Positions 37,414 through 47,727 of a DNA stretch of 64,000 nucleotides are shown here, in pieces (position 1 is the stretch's first letter; every line of letters starts with the position of its first letter). The notes beneath the pieces were generated by a model. It ran no database searches. It had not been told where the DNA came from and was given only the letters and a program-made list of their open reading frames with translations. This DNA comes from Iris pallida (lineage: Eukaryota; Streptophyta; Magnoliopsida; Asparagales; Iridaceae). The translations under genes and the position numbers were made by a program. Where the stretch lies: assembly GCA_029216955.1 (NCBI GenBank), contig JANAVB010002199.1, forward strand, positions 16,889,760 to 16,953,759. The letters are read 5' to 3'.

Positions 37414-37614
37414 AGGGATATTGCACCAAACGTATTGCATCAATTGTTGCACCAAACAATCTCAACCACACATTTATTTCTATCATGTGGTCATAAAGCA
37501 TTCCATAAAGTTGTTGCCACGTCATCATGCTTTATAACCACATGATTGAAATAAATGTGTGGTTGAGATTGTTTGGTGAAATAATTGATGCAATAAGCTT
37601 GGTGCAATATCCCT
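37414..37614. mobile_element. Foldback MITE, 201 bp
   Basis: Two 87-bp arms, 37414-37500 and 37528-37614, are inverted copies with about six or seven mismatches, beginning AGGGATATTGCACCAA. A 27-bp spacer separates them. It sits in a TA-rich tract, so a TA-type duplication is possible but cannot be proved. The E3 5' LTR lacks it, so it arrived after E3 inserted or was lost from that copy. Small size, no coding capacity and near full-length inverted arms define a MITE. Confidence 0.88.
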
Positions 37615-37615
37615 C

Positions 37616-37713
<98 letters not shown>

Positions 37714-37905
37714 TATGTATATATAAATGTATGTGTATGTATATATAAAAATATATTATATATGCGTATATGTGTAAATATATATAAATATGTGAGTATG
37801 TGTATGTAAATATAAATATATATACGATATGTACGTATGTGTATATATATAAATGTATATAGTATTATGTTTATACATAGTTGTGTGTGTGTGTTGGTAC
37901 ATAAT

Positions 37906-37979
<74 letters not shown>

Positions 37980-39266
37980 TAGTTGCTAATAAATAAATAA
38001 AATAGAAAAAAAGAAAAAAAATAAAACCAAAAAAGGCCAGCCCAGCCCAGGCCCGAGTCCAAACTCCCAGCCGAGCGGAACACAGGATTTTCCGATCCTG
38101 TTATATCCGGCTACATGTACGCTCGAGGGAGGAATAAAACCCTAAATTCAATCATATCTAGCGACCCCCCCGACCTAGAAGGCGACAGCGCACCACCCCA
38201 GTGCCATCGTAAGGCAGCCAGCGACGGCCAAAGCCGACATGCGAGCGCGTCAGCGCTGAAAACACTGACCGACAGCAGCAATAACAGTTGGCACGGCCGA
38301 CTTCGCGTGCGATTATCTCCGTCGTCGTGCAGCGATTTCACAAACCACTTGAACAGGTCTGAACCTAACCTATACCTCCTTAAATCCTTTCAAGTAGATT
38401 TATTTGTAGTGCGTTAGCGTGATGAGGAAATCGAACCAAAAATCCCGAGAAACTTGTTCAAATCTGAACAAAAATGCGAACCAAACCCCCGACTTGGAAG
38501 GCTGATTTCGGCCAACCTACTGACAGTTCCTCAGAACCAATTCATGTTAGTCATCGACAACCTATACGAGATTGAAACCTCATTTTTACTTTCATTTATA
38601 ATTTTTTAAACAGAAAGATATTTATTCGTGAAAATCAGGAAAAATTCGATAAAACTCTTTTTCAAAAACTAGAAATTCTTCCGATCCAACGTGCGTCCCG
38701 CCAATCCGGGCGACGTGATCGCGAACCGTAAGCATCGAAAGGTGCATAATGGATTCGTGAACGTGTGAGCTTTGACGGAATTCAAATTGGTTGCGTGTGC
38801 GCGACGAATTTGATGCGTATCCGTCAAAATTTACCTTATCGGCCTCTGTGCAAATTTCTCAATTACGTTGTGCACGTTCGTCAGATCGAGACGAAACTTG
38901 CTCAACAGGACTGTATCATTTTTCTGGTCCTGTATGCCAAGTTTGGTCCAATTCTGAGACAGTTGATCGGATTACCGTTTTACGGGCCCCACGATCCGAT
39001 TCAACGGGCGATTTTGTGCACGGCCTACCGGAATCCAAAATTGGACATACCGTTGGGTTCTTATCATCCAAACAAATTTGTAGACATATAGTTTGATGAC
39101 TTTAGAGACCATTGACACTAGCATGCTTTTCGGTGCAAAGCGGGTCCAACGGCGGACATCATTTTTTCCAAAATTACCGTTTTGCCCATGTATCCAGAAT
39201 TGGACTTAAGGACAGGCAATCTTAGCTAATTTGACTATTCTGAGAATGTTGGCAATGTCTGTTCAG

Positions 39267-39347
39267 CTTTCGGAGACTATTGAGAGATTTGACTCCTGTG
39301 GCTTATCAGTTTGATGAGATGTATTTTGATCTACATGCAAACTCCAG
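39267..39347 (+). other. Possible LTR mini-exon with GC donor (E3)
   Basis: An acceptor-like 'gtctgttcag' ends at 39266 and CCAG|GCAAGA follows at 39348, leaving 81 nt. The corresponding part of the 5' LTR is missing. Confidence 0.35.
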
Positions 39348-39670
39348 GCAAGATACCTTGCCTTCCTCTACAGTTCATTTTCATGCTTATAGTTCTTCTG
39401 TATTTAGTATGTTATCATTTAGTTATTCTAGTTGATATGGATTCAGATATTTTCTACATGCCATATTTACTAGTTTATTGTCTTACTTGTATATCAGTAT
39501 TTTTTGACTTGATAGCGTAGTTACATCAGGCTTGTCCACATTATGGTTCATGCTAGATTTTTTCTTACCTGTGTCATGACTGAGTTGTACCGTGTCTTCA
39601 CCTGTATCTTGACTGCGTCGTGTCTACAAGTACGTGTGATTGAACTTCTATTCATGTATCGTTTCCACAA

Positions 39671-39830
39671 CCTGCGAGTCCACACACGGGGCGAGGGTTG
39701 TCCGTTTGCACCTGCGAGTCCACACACGGGACGAGGGTGACTTGTCTTGAAACTGACCTACGAGTCCACATTCGGGGTGAGGGTTAGTGATTAGTTCAAA
39801 CTTGTGAGTCCAAATTCGGGGCGAGGGTTT
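39671..39830 (+). repeat. Four-copy tandem repeat in E3 3' LTR
   Basis: Units of about 40-48 bp with consensus 'tgcgagtccacacacggggcg' plus 'agggt' start near 39674, 39712, 39759 and 39803. One related unit remains in the 5' LTR at about 35571-35604, at the edge of the mosaic segment. Confidence 0.75.
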
Positions 39831-40665
39831 GGTATTCCATTGATCTCTTGTTTACTTGTTCTTCTTGCAGTTCATTTATGCGTAGTTGATCCCGTATCCG
39901 TGTTCATAGTTACCTGTCAGTAGCCACTTGTCAGTTTCTATCTCGTTTCATGTTTATAGCCTGTTTATACTCTTATGCATGATTAAACTGTTAGATAGTG
40001 CAACTCCCAAAATCATATTTGGTAAATTTAGGGTTTTTTTTTCTAATTTTTCTTGAATTTAAATATTATTTCTTACAAAAAATCTAATTTCGATTAAAAT
40101 GAATTTCGGGTTTCCCTCAATTTGAAAAGTATTTTAATACTAATTTACGTATTTTAGATGAATTGCAATATTGTTATTGTTATTAATATTGATTGAGTTG
40201 TAATTAGTTATTAACTATTAATTATGCTAAATAATTAATTATAGTTTTCGGTTTTATTTAATATATAATTTTATTGGAGGAAACAGTAAATGTTTTTATT
40301 AACAGTTGGTAAATTGTAATTAATAAAATCTGTTAAAACAGTTTTGTATTTTGAAATTTGTTTTAAAACTGTTGGAGGGAAATGTTTGGATTTTGATATT
40401 TGAAAGTCTTTTGATAATTGAAATTCTGTTGGGAATCTGTTTTCAATTGTGTTTCTGAAAAAGTTGTTTGATTTCGAATTTTGAAATCTGTTGAGATTAT
40501 TGGAGGCAAAACCTGATTTCAAAAATTATTATTATTTTTGAATTCTGTTATTCTATTAGAACTATTCTAATTACCCTCAGATCTGCTTTTATTTACTGCT
40601 TTGCCACTAAGCTAATTACCCCTAGATCTACACAATTTTACCTACACTGCCACTCATTATTACAC

Positions 40666-40673
40666 TATAAATA
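40666..40673 (+). promoter_or_regulatory. TATA box of E5 LTR
   Basis: TATAAATA lies 40-60 bp upstream of a CT-rich tract (40707-40772), the common plant core promoter layout. The 3' LTR has it at 48393-48400. Confidence 0.65.
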
Positions 40674-40836
40674 ATATTAAAATATTACACACATTACAAT
40701 GTTCTGACACTCTCTCTCTACACGTCACCTCTCTCTCATCACTCTCTCTCTCTCTTTCTCTCTCCTCTCTGGAAGAGGCTGAGTTCGTCGTGCGCCACCG
40801 CGCCCTCGCCGGAGCGTCACCGAGCTAGCTGGAGCG

Positions 40837-41133
40837 TTGGTCACCGCCACCGCCACTACTCTGACCGCCTCGAAGCCAGAGCCACCGCCTCGACTGCTGT
40901 GCTGCTCCTCGAGTAGTGAGTCACCTCGCAGACCGTGCGCCCTCAGGACCAGAGCCGCCTCGGCTACAGCGCCAGGCGTTGAGCTCCGTACTGACCCCCT
41001 CGTTCAGCATGCGCCTTACTTCGAACAGAGCGCACCGCCAACAGTGCAGCACGCCGAGCCCGAGGAGACCCCATCGGCTCTCGTGTGGAGTCCTCGACTG
41101 CCGATCCACCAGACTCGCCGAGCCACCACTTGA
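40837..41133 (+). other. Open frame of 98 codons in E5 LTR leader
   Basis: The ORF lies in the GC-rich block after the TATA/CT region and is also 98 codons in the 3' LTR (48564-48860), with several amino-acid changes but no stop. It is Pro/Ser/Ala/Arg-rich and matches no family I recognise. Other frames are open across much of the same block, so coding is doubtful. Confidence 0.3.
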
Positions 41134-41303
41134 GCCGTTGCTTCGTATCCTGTGCCGACCGAAGCCTGCTGCGCCGAGCCACCACCGGAGGACGAAGCTC
41201 GCCGTCAGTGCTCGGATCTCGCCGCCACGCCGTGGATCGACGTCCCCTTCAGGCCGGTAAATCCCGCCTCGATCTCTCGAACCTTTCTTCTAGCTCTTGA
41301 TTT

Positions 41304-41847
41304 TAGGGTTTCTGGTTTGGGAATTAGGGTTTTCTGTGAAGATGGTAGATTAGGGTTCCTGAACCTAGATCTAGGGTTCTTGGCTGGAGATTGGGGAAGA
41401 CAACCTAGAAACTAGGGTTTTATTTTGGGGGATTTAGGGTTCTGGAACCTTAGAAGAAGGAGACGGAGTGGATGAAATATTTAGGGTTAGGGTTTTACTT
41501 GGCTGACTGGAGGAAAGAGATGACCTAGGAATCTAGGGTTTTCGAACTAGGATGAAGAAGGGTCTGGGAGGAGGAAGCAGCTATGGAGATCTAGGGCTAG
41601 GGTTTCGGTGAGACATAGTCTGGAGAAGAGGACGGATCCTAGGGTTAGGGTTTTTCCAGCCATGAGAGACAGAAGAAGAAGAACGAGTTTAGGGTTAGGT
41701 CTGGAAAGAAGTTGCTCGCCGGAGAAGAAGGGTTGGGGGGAGTGACCGGAGCCGTCGACTGAGAGTGAACGAAGCAGTGGCTGAGTTGCGGCCATGGGTT
41801 AGGGTTTACTCTGGAAGTCCGGAGGAGAACGATTTTGGGTTAGGGTT
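41304..41847 (+). promoter_or_regulatory. Telobox-like cluster: 15 TAGGGTT motifs in E5 LTR
   Basis: Fifteen dispersed TAGGGTT words, eight of them TAGGGTTT (the complement of the plant telobox AAACCCTA), lie in 544 bp. The 3' LTR keeps most of them at 49031-49574. They are spread out rather than in tandem, so this is not an interstitial telomere. In plant genes teloboxes near start sites are bound by TRB-type proteins; action here is inferred. Confidence 0.55.
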
Positions 41848-42033
41848 CAGGCGAGCTGGAGAGAAGAAGAGAATAGGAATTGGGTTTCGGGATGGGGCTA
41901 GTCGCCGGAGCAGCCGGAGCAGACGGAGAAGATGAAGGGATGAGAAGAGTCCAGAGTTTTCTGATCGGTGGAGTGAAAATGAGAGGAGAGAGAAGGTGAT
42001 TGGGATTTTATGTAAGGGGTCGGGCCGGGTTCT

Positions 42034-42318
42034 TGGGCCACAGGGCTGGGCTGTAAGAGCGGGCTGATAATTGATTTTAATGAATTATGGTTTAAACTAA
42101 ATTTAGCAGTGAGAGGATCGGGCCGGGTCTTGGGCAAGTAGAGAATGGGCTGGTTGATTAAAGAAATTAAATTTAAATTTGTTAGATTAAATGAGCTGGG
42201 TTATATTTAGATTGGGCCGGGTTTCTGGGCTGAGCTTCGGGCTTAGGAAAATGGGCTAATAGATTGTAGTATAAATTTTAATATTGATGGGCTGGGTATA
42301 TGTTGGGCTGAATGGGCT
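42034..42318 (+). promoter_or_regulatory. Cluster of nine TGGGC[C/T] (site II-like) motifs in E5 LTR
   Basis: Nine TGGGCC/TGGGCT words in 285 bp directly follow the telobox cluster; the 3' LTR has them as well. TGGGC[C/T] site II elements pair with teloboxes in promoters of plant ribosomal-protein and cell-cycle genes and are bound by TCP factors. The function in this LTR is inferred. Confidence 0.5.
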
Positions 42319-42888
42319 GGACTAAATCTGTCATCTCTGGAATAATAATTTAGAGTAAATAATGGTTATTATTATTTTAGTAGTAATTGAATAATTTTGT
42401 TATATTAGTAAATTATAAAATATCATTAGAAGCAAATGATTTAGAAAAATGCTTTACCATATATATATTTTGTTATAAATATTATCTTTTAATATTAGAT
42501 AAATTATATTTTGTGAATTGTTAGCTATCAAGTGTTTTATAGATATAAATAGTTTTCTTACACATATGGTTTTAAGTATTTTAAACTAAATATTATTTTC
42601 AAATAATATTTCCAAATATTGTATTATTTAGACTAATGCTATTCCTTTAAAAGTATTGAAAATACTTTCCAAGTAAACTTTAAGATATTTACTAGTATTT
42701 ATTTTAACAAACCATTTTCTAAAAAGATGATTTTTTTAAATGTAATTTAAGAGTATTTTCACTAAATGCTTATTTTGATTTATCTAAAAATATTGGCTAC
42801 TAGTAAAGATTAGATTCTGGTTAGAAATAACTTAGATTGGTTAATGTCATTATTCAAAACCCTAATAATTGTACAAATATTATAACAG

Positions 42889-42933
42889 GTGATTTACAAC
42901 CATGCAGTACTATTCTCGTGCAACCAAACCGAG
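42889..42933 (+). other. Possible LTR mini-exon carrying the gag start codon (E5)
   Basis: An acceptor-like 'attataacag' ends at 42888; GAG|GCAAGTA follows at 42934. An ATG at 42902-42904 opens ten codons plus two bases (MQYYSRATKP + AG). Joined to the acceptor at 44065, the frame continues into gag without a stop. The 3' LTR keeps the segment at 50617-50661. Confidence 0.5.
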
Positions 42934-43823
42934 GCAAGTACACTGACTTGACTTGTACCTTGTTTTCTGTCTTATCTTCATGTGCCATATTCTCATATCG
43001 GACATGAATTACAAACGATTGCCTTGTACCATTGTTCATTGCTTGTGCGTCATTGTTATTACGGGGATTGGAGGAAATATTAGCTTTTATGTGACCACAC
43101 CCAACATAGGAAATTGTGGATAGCCTAATCGTACACTTCACGTACGATGAAGCCGGACCTTGTAGAATTGACTCATTGACTAATTGCCTCATTGATTGAT
43201 TGATTGCTCCCAAGCCGGTCACACATTAGTTTTAATATTTCAAAATTGTCACAATTGCATATTGATTGTCGTGATTCATTGCCTTGTACATTGATAGCCG
43301 TGTTCATTGTCTAGCATATTGATTGTCATCCATTACCTGCAGTTTTATATTTCATCTCTGGTACCGCAGTTTCACTTTCATTTCATGTTCTAGTATTCTG
43401 GTATTCTAGTTTTACCTTGTACTCTGGATTACAGATTACATTGTATATTGTCTGGTCAGGGTTGTACTTTGCTCTTTTCCTGATAGGATCGTTGCAGGTG
43501 AGTGGAGATTACATGGAGCTGGTGATTGCTTGGATATTGCAGCTTTTATTTTAGTTTATTTTTCTGGAAATTGTATTGTAGATATTCATTATTGTATATT
43601 ATTTCATTTGACCGGATTTGTCTCCGACTGATTTTGTACTAAACACTTGATGGATATTGGTGATTTCTGGGAACGTTATAAAAGCTGTGTTTTGTTTACA
43701 TTACATTGTGACTTGGAGTTTTTCTTAGTATTGTACAGCTTACTTCGTCGTGTCCATCGACGAAGGCTGGGCGTGTCCGACTCGTATCCGATTATTCGGG
43801 AGCGGATCGTGACATATTTTTAG

Positions 43824-43841
43824 TGGTGGCCCATGCAGGTC
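43824..43841 (+). other. Primer-site-like 18-mer of E5
   Basis: TGGTGGCCCATGCAGGTC begins 9 nt after the LTR. The same motif is at 23171 (E2), 36220 (E3) and 60826-60843 (E6, minus, one base different). The complement ends in CCA and has the layout of a tRNA 3' end, but I cannot name the tRNA. It is not the iMet site. Confidence 0.6.
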
Positions 43842-44065
43842 TATTCTAATGACACTTAGGCTATAAAGTGTTATTGGGGGACCAGCGAAAGCTAAGGAAA
43901 ACTTATCACAGCATAGGAACCGCGAGAAAATGGTTTATGGTTTATGATTAATGGTTTATGGTTATTAATGTTTAAAATTTTTGAAAAATTTGATTTTACT
44001 TATGATTTTAGGATAGCTTATGATTCTTATAGGATATAGCAATCAACAGTTTATTTCTTTTGCAG

Positions 44066-47000
44066 GACGGTCGCCACGACGAACGCTGGGACCAGTGAGC
44101 AGCCTGTGCCACGCCCCGCTCCCGTAGGAGCGATCGTCCTCGCTAAGGCGTGATGCCGCACGAGCCTAGATTGCGCTCGTGCAAGGCGGGTTCCATAACG
44201 GCCGATTTCAGCGGCTACGACGGAGTCGTCGCATAGAAGTCCCGAGCAGAGACATTGAATCATAGCAGCAGAAATTTAAAGTAAACAAAAGTTATCCAAA
44301 TAAGCTCTTTATTGATATTGAAACAACGGTTACATTGAGGGCGCAAGGCCAAGATTACAATTCTCTCAAGCTCACATTATAAGTCACTCAGCTCTCTCTC
44401 ATCTCTCAATTACAAATGCTCGATCCAGCGGAAGCTTCGGAAGGCGATGTCCATACATTATGTCCCGTATAAGTCTTTAGTCCATGCGGCCGCACGCTTC
44501 GAATCGCCAAGGAACTCCATGCCTCGACGCATCCAAGCGAGCTCCGTGCCACGAGCTTCTACCTGTGCCTGCACATGTAAACTATGTGGGTGTCAGTACC
44601 ACTGTACTGGTGGAATGAGCTCCTCGCCCACCCATACAAAACCTGCACGTTATTCTACTTTGTGCAACATAGTCCGTTCTTATCAATTGTCTTTCTAGTC
44701 TTGCCTTAGGATCAGTTTTATGAACGACGCCTTACTGATTTTGTGTCTTTAGACCATCTCGTGCTTGCAACGAATGTTAACTCAATAATTTGCCTATCAA
44801 TGACCCTTTTCGTGCCAACAACGTTAACCTATCGAGTCGTGTTTGCCTTACGGCTTAAATCAGAGACGTAACTACGCGATTTAGCTCCATTTTCCGTGTG
44901 ACCGTGCTACAAACCCTTGCTGAGGCCGTGCCTCACAGTTTAGTGAGACTTAACCATATCGCCGCCTCGCGGCCCTTGCTACTTTGACCACCAACTGGCC
45001 CAATCAAGACTTGTGAATCTTAGTGTCACTCAAACAACTTTGCCTTGCGGCGGTTTCTTTTCCAACTCAAACAACTCAACCAACTCAAACTACTTATATG
45101 CCGACCACTCAAGACTTGACGCCACATTCCGTGCCGAAGCACGACGCCTATGTTGAAACCCAATCTTAGGCCCAAACTTTGTGTTCTAACTGTACACTCC
45201 TTCAGCTCAACTCAATCCAAAGGCATGCATACGGTTAGCCGCTATTTGCCGACATCTATATGAACTTGGCCCCAGCATCACAAGCTGTACCTTGACGTAT
45301 AGTTTTGTTAATCGGGATCCTTTCGACGCAAGGTAGCTAGCCCCGTCGCAAGTCCCCGCTTAACCTGTGCCAAAACCTTACGCACGACTATACCCTGTTC
45401 CCTCCTAGGCCGAGTCGGCCCCCATGGCCCAGGGGTTACCGCTCGAGGGTTCATCTCCCTTGTCGACAAGTTGTCAAATGACCATGCAAGACTCGATACA
45501 AACTGACGTCTCACACAGTCATTCCTTTACCAAAAACCAAGACTTCTATCCTTGAGACCCCTCGACGACCCACGGTCGCGAGCATTCTTTCCTTAAGACC
45601 CCTCGACGACCCACGGTCGCGAGCATTTTCTTCCTTGTTACCCTATCATTTGGTTCAACTCATAAATGCCTATTTGATATCCCTTTCTTAAAACTCACCT
45701 TGAATCATAGTCCTTGCCTTAGACACTAAGCCCGTGCATCGTGCCTTAAGCCAATCGTGCTCTATGTGATACTCCTGCCCAAGTTGACGGGCCTTGAGAT
45801 CGAGGGACTATTAAACTTGACAACCGCAGAATGAGCGGGACAACACTTGGAAAGACTTAGGTCGACCGGCACAACTTTGCCTAACTTACTCAAGCCTACG
45901 ACTTAACCCGAGGGACGAGCAAAGGCTATGCCAAGCCTTGCGCAATGGGACCATGCACGCTTTATCAAGCGTTTATGTGGGCGACGCCTATGACTTAGGC
46001 TAACTCTTAACTTTTGCACCGAAGACCAACATTCCTTCTCCCAAGCCACGGGACGAAGGACCGAGTGTCATTTTCAAAGCACACCGTGCACCATCTCTAA
46101 GCCGACTGTTGGACCTTTTTCCATGTTCTAACTCATTTCGACCCGTCGGGATTATTCCCTTTTAGCTATGTGGATTCATTTCTTTTATTATTAAGCCTAC
46201 TTGTGCAAGTTGAAAACATGCGTATTATTATGTGAAGGCAAAGATGAGGCAAGTTCACCGAAACTACCCCACCTGAGCGAGCGGTCGCCTTGACCGAACG
46301 ATGTCTTCCAGCAGCCGTTGCAAGGCTAAGGCCGAACGCCGTCGGCGTTCCTGTTCCTCCGATTGACTGAGCGGGACGGGGCACTACAGCCTGCACCAAG
46401 TGCACATGAGCAGCTTCTACCGCCTCCGCCTCAGCCGCTTCCTTCGACGATGATGTTCGATGGCACGCAAGTGATGGCCATGTTCCAGCAATTCATGGAG
46501 GTCCTGAATCAGCAAGCTGTGCAGTTCAGAGCGACCGTCGTCGACGTACTCAGGACCAGAGAGCCAGCTCCACCAGCACCGCTAGTACCGTCGGCACCAG
46601 CAGCACCGAGGCCAGGGTCTGCCAAGGACTATCAGTTCCTCCGCCCGATGGATTTCTGGGGCAATGAGGGGATAGTCTACGCAGACGAGTGGCTGGAGAA
46701 TGCTGAACGATCATTGAAGATGGCGAGGATCCCGGATGATTTACAAGTCGAAGTTACGAGCATGCGACTATTCGACATCGCTAGGGCTTGGTATCGAGAG
46801 GAGCCCCGGTTAGCAGAGCCCGGAGTTTCCTGGAAGGATTTCAAACTGCTGTTCCAGGAGAAGTTCTTTCCAGATGTGGAGCGGGACGAGCTTAGGATGC
46901 AATTTGAGGCGGTACAGCAGGGAAATATGATAGTGGCCCAGTATACATCAGAGTTCACCTGACTCAGCAGGTTCGCAGAGAACCTAGTCAGCACGCCGAA

Positions 47001-47457
47001 GGAGAGGGCTTGGATGTTCAAGAAGGGTCTCACCAGGGAGCTGCGACATGCAGTAGCTATTAGTCAGGCCACGACCTATGCGAGCATCCTTAAAGTTGTT
47101 CAGGGAGTGGAGAAGGAGATGGACCCGAAGCTCAAGCGGGACTGAGATGTTGGCGCCAGCAGTTCCCAGGGTCCACCGAAGCGGACCGACACTCAGCAGA
47201 GGCCACCTCAGCATCAGCATCATGTTCGAGCACCGACATCGCCAAGGCAGCAGAGATAGATTCAGACTCCGATGTACTTCTCTTGCGTATATTGCAAGAG
47301 GCCGGGATACCATGTCAATGAATGCCGCAAGAAGTTAGGGCAGTGCTTGATTTGTGGGTCTGCCACTCACCAAGTGAGAGATTGCCCTGCAGCTTTCACT
47401 CGTCAGGAGCTAGTACCAGAGCAGCATCAGGAGGACCCAGTATTTGAGGATCAGTAG
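44066..47457 (+). pseudogene. E5 gag, split by solo LTR and with three stops
   Basis: The frame begins after the acceptor 'tttatttcttttgcag' (ending 44065), runs 44066-44106 and continues at 46394 once the solo LTR and one gcctg are removed. It contains a Pro/Ala-rich N-terminus and the gag core FLRPMDFWGNEG...ADEWLENAE, RAWYREEP, WKDFKLLFQEKFFPDVERDELRMQF and LSRFAENLV. The two zinc knuckles are CVYCKRPGYHVNEC, where His is shifted by one place from CX2CX4HX4C, and CLICGSATHQVRDC, which is canonical. Three stops (TGA 46960, TGA 47143, TAG 47257) interrupt a frame without shifts; each could come from CGA or CAG by C to T. It ends at TAG 47455-47457. Confidence 0.85.
44107..46388 (-). mobile_element. 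Solo LTR of the LARD family, 2282 bp, in E5 gag
   Basis: On the plus strand it reads TGCCACGCCCCGCTCCCG... to ...CGGGACGGGGCACTACA, the reverse complement of the LARD LTRs at 10857 and 15815. gcctg flanks it at 44102-44106 and 46389-46393. It is more diverged and about 130 bp shorter than the pair at 10857-18225, so it is an older insertion reduced by LTR recombination. The short ORFs within it are not credible. Confidence 0.9.
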
Positions 47458-47727
47458 TCGCAGGAGCGCAGTCAGATGGACCGTTATTTTCTTACTTGCT
47501 TGTAGTAGCTGTATTTCTTTTATATTGCCTACTTCGAGGCTTGTCTCTGAGTTTTCTTGCATTTACAGTCTTTCCTATTGTCTATTGACTACTTGTTAGT
47601 CCTTGTTATTTTTACTCCATAAATAAATCATTTAGTATTTTGTTGTCTTTAATAAATTTCGGCTGATTTTATACACTGCAAAATCCTTGAAATTTCGAGG
47701 ACGAAATTTTTGTAAGGGGGTTAGATT

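Larger units (their letters stand above)
39999..43814 (+). repeat. E5 5' LTR, 3816 bp
   Basis: It begins TGCAACTCCC (TGTAACTCCC in the 3' copy) and ends GGATCGTGACA. In order: AT-rich upstream region, TATAAATA (40666-40673), CT-rich tract, GC-rich block with a 98-codon ORF, telobox cluster, TGGGC[C/T] cluster, AT-rich stretch and mini-exon candidate. CCG|GTAAATC at 41257 is a possible ordinary donor. Confidence 0.92.

Noticed and set aside
41304..41847. Interstitial telomeric repeat
   Set aside because: TAGGGTT words are dispersed with unrelated sequence between them, not in head-to-tail tandem.
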